Shown here one piece after another: positions 31,076 to 39,272 of a stretch of 64,000 nt of DNA. The stretch spans positions 37,789-101,788 of the forward strand of contig CAIYPP010000013.1 in the NCBI GenBank assembly GCA_903928115.1, read 5' to 3'. Origin of the DNA: an uncultured Planctomycetota bacterium. GTDB taxonomy: Bacteria > Planctomycetota > UBA1135 > GCA-002686595. Position 1 is the first letter of the stretch, and every line of letters starts with the position of its first letter. The notes under the pieces are model-generated. The model had not been told where the DNA came from. It made no database searches and worked only from the letters and a program-made list of their open reading frames with translations. The position numbers were made by a program, and so were the translations under genes.

Positions 31076-33472
31076 ATGGCAGCGCGCGAGGTAGCGGGTT
31101 TGTCGATGCCGACGACGAGGGAGCCGGGCGAGAGCGCTTCCCGAGCGCGGCGCGCGACGCGGCCGCTGGTGCCGATCGCGCTGTGCGTGACCGCCGGCGC
31201 GTGGCTGGGCGCAGCGTGGAGGCCGGAGGCATGGATGCTCGCGGCCTTGGTCGCGGCGTGGCTCGGTGCAGCGGCGGCGTTGAGCATCGACCTCGGCGAC
31301 ACGGGCGAGAGCGAGCAGGATCGAACTCGCGCACGAGCGAAGGGCGTGGTGGCGCTGGGACTCCTTGCGACGCTCGCCATGACGATCTCGGCACTCGATC
31401 CGCGCATGCGGGGCTCTCCCGAGACCAGCGCCGAGCCTGCGACGCGCCCGGAGCAGGCTCCGATGCTCTCGCCGCGACGGCCCCTGCTCGAGGGACGCTG
31501 GGAGCCCGTGCGAGGCACCGCGCGCGGCGTGCTCGGCAAGTTGGTGTCCGAGCGGGCGCCAGCGACGTGGATCGAGCTTCCGCAGGGCATCGCGGGCCGC
31601 GGGGAACACCTGCGCGTGCGTCCGATCGATGCGCCGCGGCGCGAAGCGCGAGGGCCCGTAGAGCCACCGCGTGCGCCGTTCGAGCGCGCCGGGCTGGAGC
31701 TGTGGTCGGCCTGCGCCGACGAGGTCGAGCGCGTCGGAACCGCGGGTCTGTGGCTGCGGGGCACTGGGTGGGTCGAAAGACTGCGCGGCGGGGTTGCGCG
31801 CCGCTGCGAGCGCTTCGGCGAAGGACGGCCGCGAGCGCTGGCCCACGCGCTCCTGTACGGCGAGACGGAGCGCCTCGACCCCGCCTTGGCGGACACCTTC
31901 GCGCACACGGGCATGCGCCACGTGCTCGCGGTGAGCGGGATGCACGTGAGCCTCTTGGCCGCGGTCCTGCTCGCTCCGTTTCTCGGCGGTGGGCGCAAGC
32001 GGCGCGCACTGCTCGTGCTGATCGTGAGCATCGGCCTCGGGCTCTTCGCGGCGATCACCGGGGGCAACGCGCCCGTGCGAAGGGCGGCGGTCGCCTTGGC
32101 GATCACGATGGCCGCTCCGCTGTGCGAGCGCAGCGGAGGCGCACCACGGCGCGTCGACACGCTCTCGCTCTTGGCGCTCGGACTGATCGTCGAGGCCGCA
32201 TTCGACCTGCGTGCGCTGTTCAGCGTGTCGCTGCTGCTCTCGTACCTGGCAACGCTGGGGCTCGTGCTGCTGACCCGCCCGCTGTCGCGGGCGCTCGACG
32301 TTGTTCCCGCGCCAGTGGAGCTTGGTCCGACGAGCTTCAAGAAGGCGCTGCACACCGCGCTGATGCGCTCGCTGAGAGCGGGCACAGCAGCGTCGCTCGC
32401 GGCCGTCTTCGTCACGCTCCCGCTGTGCTGGAGCACGTTCGGAGAGTGGGCCCCCATCGGCGCGCTCGTGACCGCCTTCTCGACGCCCTTGGTCGCGTGG
32501 CTGCTCGTGGTGGGCTGGCTCGGCGTGCTCGCACCGGCCTGCGTCCCCGCCGACGCGTTCGACATCGGGGCCCACGCGTTCATCCGCCTGCTCGAGCTCG
32601 CGGATCAGACGCCGTGGACGCCCTGTGTTCTGCCTCCGCGTCCGCTCGCGCTGCTCGGACTCGCAACGGCGCTGTGCGTCGGAGGCGCGCTGCGCGCGGG
32701 GCTAGCATCGCGCACGCTGCGACTCGGGCTCGCACTGTGGGCCGTGCTGCTCGTCCCGTGGAGCCTGCGGCCGAGCGGCTCGCGGCTCGACGTGCTCGAT
32801 GTAGGCCACGGCACCTGTGCGGTGCTGCGCGGTCCCACGGGGCCGACATGGATCTTCGACGCAGGTTCGCGCGACCGTGCGCGTGTCGGTCCATCGGCGC
32901 TCGGGCCGCTGCTCGCCTCGGAGGAGACCGCGCGAGTCGCGGTGGTGCTCTCCCACTCCGACGCGGACCACTCGGAGGCGCTCGCATGGCTCTGCGAACG
33001 GTATGCGCCGGAGGGCTGGCTCGGCGCGCAGCCCGTTCCGGCTCGCGGACGCGTCGTCGCGCCCGTAGCGAGGCTCGACCTGACGGGAACGGCCAGCGGA
33101 CTGCGGTTCCCAAGCCACGCTGCGGGCGAGTGGAGCCTGCTGCGAGGACTCGAACGGGCCGACAACGAAGGCTCGCGCACGCTCGTCGCGGAGCTGGGAA
33201 CCGCGCGCATCGTCCTGCACGGCGACGCGGTGGAAGACGGGCTCGCAGTTCTGCTGGAACGCGCGGAAATGAACCATCCGTGCGATCTCCTGCTCTGGCC
33301 CCACCACGGAGACGCGAGCGAGTGGACGTCGGCGCTCCTCGCGCGCTCCCCGCCGAGCGAGGTCTGGATCAGCTCGAGCGGGAGCGCGCCGGTCGAGCGA
33401 GAGCTCACCCGTCGAGGCGTTCCATGGCACAGCACGAGCCGCGAGGGCCCTCTGCGGAGGGAGTGGCCCTGA
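31076..33472 (+). CDS. comEC: ComEC/Rec2-family DNA uptake channel
   Basis: A 798-residue ComEC. An N-terminal membrane and OB-like region is followed by the competence domain (about 270-530), with ALLYGETERLDPALADTF, TGMRHVLAVSGMHVSLLA and the hydrophobic helices. A C-terminal metallo-beta-lactamase-like domain (about 575-798) has LDVLDVGHGTCAVLRGP, FDAGSRD, SHSDADH and WPHHGD. ComEC forms the inner-membrane channel for transforming DNA. The ATG at 31076 is chosen for a GGAGGGG site at 31067-31073. In-frame starts at 31055 and 31106 are alternatives. It diverges from coaD. Confidence 0.9.
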   Translation: MAAREVAGLSMPTTREPGESASRARRATRPLVPIALCVTAGAWLGAAWRPEAWMLAALVAAWLGAAAALSIDLGDTGESEQDRTRARAKGVVALGLLATLAMTISALDPRMRGSPETSAEPATRPEQAPMLSPRRPLLEGRWEPVRGTARGVLGKLVSERAPATWIELPQGIAGRGEHLRVRPIDAPRREARGPVEPPRAPFERAGLELWSACADEVERVGTAGLWLRGTGWVERLRGGVARRCERFGEGRPRALAHALLYGETERLDPALADTFAHTGMRHVLAVSGMHVSLLAAVLLAPFLGGGRKRRALLVLIVSIGLGLFAAITGGNAPVRRAAVALAITMAAPLCERSGGAPRRVDTLSLLALGLIVEAAFDLRALFSVSLLLSYLATLGLVLLTRPLSRALDVVPAPVELGPTSFKKALHTALMRSLRAGTAASLAAVFVTLPLCWSTFGEWAPIGALVTAFSTPLVAWLLVVGWLGVLAPACVPADAFDIGAHAFIRLLELADQTPWTPCVLPPRPLALLGLATALCVGGALRAGLASRTLRLGLALWAVLLVPWSLRPSGSRLDVLDVGHGTCAVLRGPTGPTWIFDAGSRDRARVGPSALGPLLASEETARVAVVLSHSDADHSEALAWLCERYAPEGWLGAQPVPARGRVVAPVARLDLTGTASGLRFPSHAAGEWSLLRGLERADNEGSRTLVAELGTARIVLHGDAVEDGLAVLLERAEMNHPCDLLLWPHHGDASEWTSALLARSPPSEVWISSSGSAPVERELTRRGVPWHSTSREGPLRREWP

Positions 33473-33570
33473 TGCGCACTCGCCTTCCAGCCCGAGAATC
33501 GCTGCCCCATCTCGCAGAAGCCGCCCGCAGCGTATGGAATAGACGTAGGTCTCCAGACTAGAGAAGGACG

Positions 33571-34794
33571 ATGTTGCTCACGGTGCTCGCAAGCCTCTTC
33601 GCGCTCTCTACGCCGGCGGTCTCTACCGCCTCGCAACCTCAGGTTGCGGAGCAAACGGCCACGGAAGCGAACCGCATCCTCCACCTGCGCTCCGGTGACA
33701 CCGTGCGGGGACGGATGCGCGCCACCGACTCGGGCTGGGAGTACCTCCGCGGCAAGGAGTGGCATCCCGTCGACGCGCGACTCGTCGCGCGCGCCGAGCT
33801 GGAGCGCGACGTCCTCGCGAAGGCGCGGGAGCTGGAACGGCACGTCGACCGCCGCCGGTGTGAGACGCGAGTTCCTTACGCGGATTGGCTCCTGCGGGAG
33901 GGCTTGCTCGCCGAGGGGCTGGTGCAGCTCGACCTCGTGCTCGAAGTCGATCCCGACCAGCCCCAGGCGCGGGAGCTGATCGCGCGGCTGGCGGGCAAGA
34001 TCGTCGCGCCGGGCTCCGGCGAGGCGCAGCTCTCCGAAGCCGTGCGCGACGCCGCGGTCGCGCCGCGCTCCCTTCAAGAACTCGCCGTGATCGCGCTGAG
34101 CGCGCGGCCGCAGAGAGACGCTGTGCGCGAGTCGCTGACTGGGGCGCTCGAGTCCCACTCGCAGCGCATTCGAGCCTTCGCCGCCTTCGCGCTCCGTCGC
34201 ATCGAGCCGAGCGCGGCGACCAAGACTCTCGTCACGCGGGCGGTGCTCGACGGGTCGTCGCAAGTGCGGCGAGAGTGCGCGCTGGCGCTGCGCGACGTCC
34301 GTGACGAGGCCGTGACGCTGCCCGTGCTGCGCGCCCTCGGCTCGCGCACGTCTCAGGTGCGCGAAAACGCGATCGAGGCGCTCGGGACCATGAACTATCC
34401 GGCAGCGATCGAGCCGCTCGTGGCGCGGCTCGGCGCCCTCGCGGCGAGCTCCGGCTCGGGCGGGGCTTGGAAGGCGCCGGCGTCTCACATCTTCGTCGGG
34501 CGGCAGTTCGCGTACATCCAAGACTTCGACGTCGAAGTCGCGCAGGGTGCGGCCGTCGCCGACCCGCAGGTGAACACGCTCGTCGATGGCGCGGTGCTCG
34601 ATGTGCGCGTGATCGGAGTGTCCGAGATGACGGTGGCCATCGAGAGCCGCAAGGTGCGCGTGGCGCTCGAAAAGCTTACCGGCGCCCATCCCGGCGACAC
34701 CAACCGCGCATGGCTGCAGTGGTGGGACTCGACGGGGAAGAACCCGCCCCCCGCGAGCGGCCCGCGCACTCCGGCGCCCGGAGAGCGACGCTGA
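33571..34794 (+). CDS. Exported HEAT-repeat protein carrying a secretin segment
   Basis: A 407-residue protein with a signal peptide (about 1-21). Next comes a segment starting RILHLRSGDTVRGRM (about 35-90), then helical HEAT-like repeats (about 150-295) such as RIRAFAAFALRRIEPSAATK and QVRRECALALRDVRDEAVTL. Residues 314-346 read AYIQDFDVEVAQ...AVADPQ...VLDVR and match the secretin at 7011-9617 in 26 of 33 positions, at the heart of that protein's beta domain. A short tail ends WLQWWDSTGKNPPP. AAGGA before the ATG supports the start. The function is unknown. Contact with, or mimicry of, a secretin is inferred. Confidence 0.82.
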   Translation: MLLTVLASLFALSTPAVSTASQPQVAEQTATEANRILHLRSGDTVRGRMRATDSGWEYLRGKEWHPVDARLVARAELERDVLAKARELERHVDRRRCETRVPYADWLLREGLLAEGLVQLDLVLEVDPDQPQARELIARLAGKIVAPGSGEAQLSEAVRDAAVAPRSLQELAVIALSARPQRDAVRESLTGALESHSQRIRAFAAFALRRIEPSAATKTLVTRAVLDGSSQVRRECALALRDVRDEAVTLPVLRALGSRTSQVRENAIEALGTMNYPAAIEPLVARLGALAASSGSGGAWKAPASHIFVGRQFAYIQDFDVEVAQGAAVADPQVNTLVDGAVLDVRVIGVSEMTVAIESRKVRVALEKLTGAHPGDTNRAWLQWWDSTGKNPPPASGPRTPAPGERR

Positions 34795-34800
34795 AAGCGT

Positions 34801-34835
34801 GAGGCGGCACGGACCGGCACGGTCCGCACCGCCTC
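34801..34835. terminator. Bidirectional hairpin between convergent genes
   Basis: A 15-nt arm at 34801-34815 pairs with 34821-34835 at 13 of 15 positions around a 5-nt loop (GGCAC). It lies between the HEAT gene (+) and the aldehyde dehydrogenase gene (-) and could serve both. It has no long U tract on either side. Confidence 0.62.
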
Positions 34836-34865
34836 TCGATGCGCTCGCGAGCTTCGGCGCTCCGC

Positions 34866-36428
34866 TCAGGCCGTCGGCGCAGCGCTCTTCGCTGCACAGT
34901 AGCTGTCGGGCGCGATCACGCCCTTGAAGCCCTGCAGGGCGACGCGCTGCAGGTAGAACGAGAGCCCGCGCAAGCCGCCGAGCTCTTCGCCGCCGCCCGC
35001 ACGGCCGGGCCCACCGTGGATCATCTGCGGCAGCACCATGCCCGGCGCGAGCGACTGCTCCGCCATCTTGTCGCTGCCGAGCCACACGCGGCCGCTCCAC
35101 GCGCCGATCGCGAGACCCGCCGTCTCGAGGAAGGCCTGCTCGTTCGAGTAGACGCTGGTGACGAGGCTGCCACCGCCCATGCCGACGAGCTCGGCCGCCT
35201 CGAGCGCATCACCCGAGTACGGCAAGATCGTCGCGCAAGGTCCGAAGACCTCCTCGGCGTGGAACGCGGGGTTGCGGCCGTCTTGCGCGACGAGCACCGT
35301 CGGCGCGACGAAGTAGCCCTTCTCGCGGATCGCGCCCGAGCCGCCGCAGGCGAGCTTCGCGTGCTGGGCGAGCCGATCGATACCTGCGCGGACGTCGCGC
35401 AGCTGATCCGCGCTCGCGAGCGGCCCCATGCGCACCACGGCATCCGAGGGATCGCCGAGCTTCACCGCGTTCGCCGTCGCGACGATCTCGGCGGTGAGCT
35501 CCTCGACGCGCGAGCGCGGCACGAAGACGCGGCGGACCGCCGTGCACTTCTGGCCGGACTTCTGCGTCATGTCGAGGGCCACGTTCGCGACGAACAAGTT
35601 GAACGTGTCGCTGCCCGCTTCGACGTCGGGGGCGAGCACCGCTGCGTTGAGCGAGTCGGCTTCGAAGTTGACGCGCACGTTGTGCCGCACGAGGTTTGCG
35701 TGGCCGCGCAGCTTCGCGGCCGTGCCGCTCGAGCCCGTGAACGCGAGGCTGTCCTGCGGCCCCATGTGGTCGAGCATGTCCCCCACCGAGCCGGCGATGA
35801 ACTGGAACGCGCCCTCGGGCAGCGCTCCGCACTCGATGCAGAGCTGCGCGATGCGCCACGCGACGAGCGCGGTCGGCGTACCCGGCTTCTCCACGACGGG
35901 CGAGCCCGCGAGCAGCGCGCACGCCGCCTTCTCCATCATGTTCCAAGCGGGGAAGTTGAAGGCGTTGATGTGCACGGCCACGCCGGGGCGCGAGACGAGG
36001 ACGTGCTCGCCCCAGAAGCGCGCGGTGCGGCCGAGCTGCACGCCCGGGCCGTCGTAGAGGAACGTGCGCGCGCCGAGCTCGCCCCCGAGCCGACCGTAGA
36101 ACGCGAGCGTGCCGATCGCGCCGTCGATGTCGAACTTGGCGTCGCTGCGCGGCGTGCCGGCGTTCTGGATCGAGAGCTCGATCAGCTCGTCGCGGTGCGC
36201 GTGGATCGCCTTCGACAGGCGGTCGAGCGCTTCACCGCGCTGGGCGAAGGTCATGGCGCGCAGCGCAGGGCCGCCCTTCGAGCGCGCGTGCTCGAGCACG
36301 CCCTTGAAGTCGATGCCGCCGCTCGACGCGACCGCGAGGGGCGCCTCGGTCGTCGGGTTGTACAGCGTGACGCTCGCGCCGGTTCCGGCGTGCCAGCGGC
36401 CTTGGACGTAGCTCGTGAGGGTCTGCAT
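34866..36428 (-). CDS. PaaZ/BoxD-like CoA-semialdehyde dehydrogenase
   Basis: A 520-residue aldehyde dehydrogenase of the group related to the PaaZ N-terminal domain and BoxD, which oxidise ring-cleavage-derived CoA semialdehydes. Typical blocks are SKGGPALRAMTFAQRGEAL, GVAVHINAFNFPAWNMMEKA, FTGSSGTAAKL, NFEADSLNAAVL and the catalytic region MTQKSGQKCTAVRR with the nucleophilic Cys. PaaZ has an added MaoC-type hydratase domain that is absent here, as in BoxD. No other phenylacetate or benzoyl-CoA genes are visible, so the pathway is unsettled. It follows the small membrane gene by 17 bases. Confidence 0.86.
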   Translation of the reverse strand: MQTLTSYVQGRWHAGTGASVTLYNPTTEAPLAVASSGGIDFKGVLEHARSKGGPALRAMTFAQRGEALDRLSKAIHAHRDELIELSIQNAGTPRSDAKFDIDGAIGTLAFYGRLGGELGARTFLYDGPGVQLGRTARFWGEHVLVSRPGVAVHINAFNFPAWNMMEKAACALLAGSPVVEKPGTPTALVAWRIAQLCIECGALPEGAFQFIAGSVGDMLDHMGPQDSLAFTGSSGTAAKLRGHANLVRHNVRVNFEADSLNAAVLAPDVEAGSDTFNLFVANVALDMTQKSGQKCTAVRRVFVPRSRVEELTAEIVATANAVKLGDPSDAVVRMGPLASADQLRDVRAGIDRLAQHAKLACGGSGAIREKGYFVAPTVLVAQDGRNPAFHAEEVFGPCATILPYSGDALEAAELVGMGGGSLVTSVYSNEQAFLETAGLAIGAWSGRVWLGSDKMAEQSLAPGMVLPQMIHGGPGRAGGGEELGGLRGLSFYLQRVALQGFKGVIAPDSYCAAKSAAPTA

Positions 36429-36445
36429 CGGGAGTCGAATGGGGG

Positions 36446-36751
36446 TCAGGACGGGAGCGTGAGGTGGTAGGCGAAGGTCGCGGCGCCGATGGCGAGGGCC
36501 ACGAAGCCGGAGGCCGCGCCCGTGCCGTTGCGCGAGCGGACGACGACGAACACGAGGCCGAGCACGATCGAGATCAGCGCCCAAACGTAGGCGCCGCGCA
36601 GGGCGAAGTCGCCGATCGGGGCACCCTTCTCGGTGCCGAGCAGCCAGACTCCGAGCACCGTGCAGAGCGCCGCAGCCACGGCCGACTGCAGCTCGAAGCG
36701 CTGCACCCAAGGCTCGCGCGGTGCGGGCTCGCTGGACATCGGGGCGGTCAT
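36446..36751 (-). CDS. Small multi-pass membrane protein, unknown function
   Basis: A 101-residue protein with three likely membrane helices (about 24-41 SAVAAALCTVLGVWLLG, 52-70 YVWALISIVLGLVFVVV, 77-97 ASGFVALAIGAATFAYHLTL). I do not recognise a family. The ATG at 36751 is preferred because a TAGAGT hexamer lies 11 bases upstream. An ATG at 36739 is an alternative. It is codirectional with the aldehyde dehydrogenase gene and probably cotranscribed. Confidence 0.62.
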   Translation of the reverse strand: MTAPMSSEPAPREPWVQRFELQSAVAAALCTVLGVWLLGTEKGAPIGDFALRGAYVWALISIVLGLVFVVVRSRNGTGAASGFVALAIGAATFAYHLTLPS

Positions 36752-36762
36752 CGCGACCGCAC

Positions 36763-36768
36763 ACTCTA
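36763..36768 (-). promoter_or_regulatory. Putative -10 hexamer TAGAGT, short leader
   Basis: On the minus strand GCTAGAGT ends 11 nt before the ATG at 36751. This matches the recurring pattern in the window. No -35 is assigned. Confidence 0.3.
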
Positions 36769-36878
36769 GCAGCCCCTCTCCCCCGCCGTCGCGCCCGCAG
36801 CCCCGGCCAGCGCCCGCCCGAGGCGACCGTTTCGGGCGCGCCCTTGATCGTCGCGCCCCGCACGTCACGCTGAAGCCC

Positions 36879-37721
36879 GTGACGACCCCGACACCCCCGC
36901 CCGCGGCCCGCTGGCTCCCGTCCAACACCTTCTCCGGCCAAACCGCGCTCGTGACGGGCGGCGGCACCGGCATGGGCCTCGAAATGTCCCGCGGTCTCGC
37001 CGCGCTCGGAGCGCGCGTGATCGTCGCATCGCGCAGCGTCGAGCACCACGCGCCGCTGCTCGCAGAAGCCGCCGAGCGCGGCTGGCACGTCGAGTCCCGC
37101 GCGCTCGATGTGCGCGAAGCCGCCGACGTCGAGAAGCTCGCGCTCGAGCTCGACGAGCACGGCGGCGTGGACATCCTCGTCAACAACGCCGCAGGCAACT
37201 TCGTCTGTCCGGCAGAGCGGCTCTCCGCTCGCGCATGGCGCTCGGTGCTCGGGATCGTCCTCGACGGCACGTTCTACTGCACGCGCTACTTCGGCCGCGG
37301 AATGATCGCGCGCGGCCGCGGACAGGTGCTCAACGTCGTCGCGACGTACGCGTGGACGGGCATGGCGGGCGTCGTGCACTCGGCGAGCGCGAAGGCGGGT
37401 GTGCTCGCGATGACGCGCACGCTCGCAGTCGAATGGGCGCGCCACGGCATCCGCGTGAACGCGATCGCACCTGGCCCATTCGAGAGCGAGGGCGCCGCTG
37501 GCAACCTGTGGCCCGAGGAAGGCATGAAGCGACGCATCGAGGAGCAGATCCCGCTCGGGCGCTTCGGAAGCGCCGAGGAAATGGCCACCCACGCGCTGTA
37601 CCTGCTCTCACCGGCCTGCGCGTACGTGAACGGCGAGTGCTTCGTGGTCGACGGAGGCCTCTCGCTCGGACGCGGCATGTGGCAGCCCGGCGAGCGTCGC
37701 GATGGAGGGACACGAGCATGA
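36879..37721 (+). CDS. SDR-family reductase, dienoyl-CoA-reductase-like
   Basis: A 280-residue short-chain dehydrogenase. The cofactor motif TGGGTGMG lies at about 26-33 and NNAAGNF at about 103-109. The usual YxxxK is replaced by SASAK (in VVHSASAKAGVLAMTRTL), an arrangement seen in 2,4-dienoyl-CoA reductases. The C-terminal block NAIAPGPFESEGAA and the final VVDGGLSL are standard. The start is a GTG at 36879. No ATG is available before the cofactor motif. The stop overlaps murQ (ATGA at 37718). A role in unsaturated acyl-CoA metabolism is inferred. Confidence 0.85.
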   Translation: MTTPTPPPAARWLPSNTFSGQTALVTGGGTGMGLEMSRGLAALGARVIVASRSVEHHAPLLAEAAERGWHVESRALDVREAADVEKLALELDEHGGVDILVNNAAGNFVCPAERLSARAWRSVLGIVLDGTFYCTRYFGRGMIARGRGQVLNVVATYAWTGMAGVVHSASAKAGVLAMTRTLAVEWARHGIRVNAIAPGPFESEGAAGNLWPEEGMKRRIEEQIPLGRFGSAEEMATHALYLLSPACAYVNGECFVVDGGLSLGRGMWQPGERRDGGTRA

Positions 37722-38632
37722 GCACGACACCGCACGCGCGAGGCCACCTCGCGACCGAGCAGATTCACCCCGAGAGCGCGCGCTTCGACACGCTCTCGAT
37801 CGCGGAAGCCGTCGCGCTGATCCAGCGCGAGGACGAGCGCATCCACGCAGCGCTCGCCGCAGCGCGCGCGGACCTCGCTCGCGCGATCGAGCTCGTCGTG
37901 ACACGCCTGCGCGTCGGCGGCCGCCTGTTCTATGTCGGCGCCGGCACCAGCGGTCGACTCGGGCTGCTCGACGCCGTGGAGTGTCCTCCGACCTTTCAAA
38001 CCGACCCGTCGCTCGTGCAGGCGGTGCTCGCTGGCGGAACCGCCGCGGTCACGGGCGCCGTCGAAGGCGCCGAAGACAGCGCGACCGCCGCAGGCGAAGA
38101 GCTCGCTCGGCGCGGGTTGTGCGAGCGCGACATCGTGTTCGGAATCGCCGCCGGAGGCACCACGCCGTACGTGCACGGCGCGATCGACTTCGCGCGCTCG
38201 CGCGGTGCTGCGACGGTGTTTCTCTCGTGCGTGCCGCGAGAGCAAGTGCCCGACCGCGCCGACGTCTCCGTGCGCATCGTGACCGGACCCGAGGTGCTCG
38301 CGGGCAGCACTCGCTTGAAGGCCGGGACCGTCACGAAGCTCGCGCTCAACGCCGTGACGACGATCGCCATGGCGCAGCTCGGCAAGGTGCACGGCAACTT
38401 GATGGTCGACGTCGACACGTCGAAGAACATCAAGCTCGTCGAGCGCGGCGCGCGCATCGTCTCGACGCTGACCGGGGCGTCGCGCGACGAGGCGCTGCAA
38501 CTCCTGCGAGACGCCGGGGGGCAGGTCAAGGTCGCCGTCGTCATGCACCAGCGCCGAATGACTCGCGAAGCAGCGCTTGCGGCGCTCGATCGCGCCGGAG
38601 GCCGTCTCCGTCGAGCGCTCGAGGAATCGTGA
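37718..38632 (+). CDS. murQ: N-acetylmuramic acid 6-phosphate etherase
   Basis: A 304-residue MurQ, which cleaves the lactyl ether of MurNAc-6-phosphate during peptidoglycan recycling. The SIS sugar-binding domain includes YVGAGTSGRLGLLDAVECPP and GIAAGGTTPYV. The catalytic Glu is expected in the EGAEDSA region. Near the C-terminus KVHGNLMVDVDTSKNIKLVERG is the family signature. It overlaps the SDR gene by four bases. A lipoprotein amidase and a penicillin-binding-like serine hydrolase lie within 4 kb. Confidence 0.96.
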   Translation: MSTTPHARGHLATEQIHPESARFDTLSIAEAVALIQREDERIHAALAAARADLARAIELVVTRLRVGGRLFYVGAGTSGRLGLLDAVECPPTFQTDPSLVQAVLAGGTAAVTGAVEGAEDSATAAGEELARRGLCERDIVFGIAAGGTTPYVHGAIDFARSRGAATVFLSCVPREQVPDRADVSVRIVTGPEVLAGSTRLKAGTVTKLALNAVTTIAMAQLGKVHGNLMVDVDTSKNIKLVERGARIVSTLTGASRDEALQLLRDAGGQVKVAVVMHQRRMTREAALAALDRAGGRLRRALEES

Positions 38633-38639
38633 AACCCTC

Positions 38640-39257
38640 ATGAAGCTGCAGAAGCGTTCGCAGGTCGACGCCTACATCGCCGCCGCAGCGCCGTTCGCCC
38701 AGCCGATCCTCAAGCTGCTTCGAGAGCGTGTCCTCGCGAGCGGCATCGAGCTCGAAGAGACACTCAAGTGGCGCAATCCCACGTGGATGCACGAAGGAAA
38801 GATCGTGTGCGGAATGGCCGCGTTTCGAGCTCACTGCGCCTTCGGCTTCTGGGATCGCGAGCTGCAAGCTGAGGTCGCGAAGGCCACGGGAGGCGGCAGC
38901 AGCGACGACTCGGTGATGCACCGCATCCGGATCGAGACGCTCGCACAGGTCCCGAGCGCCGCGCAGCTCAAAGGTTGGATGAAGCAGGCCGTCGAGCGCG
39001 CGAAGGCGCCGGCCGCGAAGTGCGAGCCGCGAGCGCCGAAGCCGGAGGCGGAAGTTCCGGAGGACTTGAGCCGCGCGCCGGCGCGCAACGCCGCGGCGGA
39101 GCGGCGCTTCGCTGCGTTCAGCCCGAGCAAGCGCCGTGAGTACATCGATTGGATCACCGAGGCGAAGCGCGAAGAGACGCGCCAGTCGCGCTTGGAGCAG
39201 GCACTGGAGTGGATCGCCGAGGGCAAGTCGCGCCACTGGAAGTACGAGCGCCGCTGA
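38640..39257 (+). CDS. DUF1801 / YdeI-OmdA-type protein
   Basis: A 205-residue protein with an N-terminal DUF1801-like domain (about 8-115, with LEETLKWRNPTWMHEGKIVCGM and FRAHCAFGFW). A C-terminal YdeI/OmdA-type domain (about 140-205) has FAAFSPSKRREYIDWITEAKREETR. Homologues are small soluble proteins annotated as YdeI/OmpD-associated, with no established reaction. It starts 7 bases after murQ. Convergent with the serine hydrolase gene, with a 15-base gap. Confidence 0.86.
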   Translation: MKLQKRSQVDAYIAAAAPFAQPILKLLRERVLASGIELEETLKWRNPTWMHEGKIVCGMAAFRAHCAFGFWDRELQAEVAKATGGGSSDDSVMHRIRIETLAQVPSAAQLKGWMKQAVERAKAPAAKCEPRAPKPEAEVPEDLSRAPARNAAAERRFAAFSPSKRREYIDWITEAKREETRQSRLEQALEWIAEGKSRHWKYERR

Positions 39258-39272
39258 CCCGCGGACGCGTGC

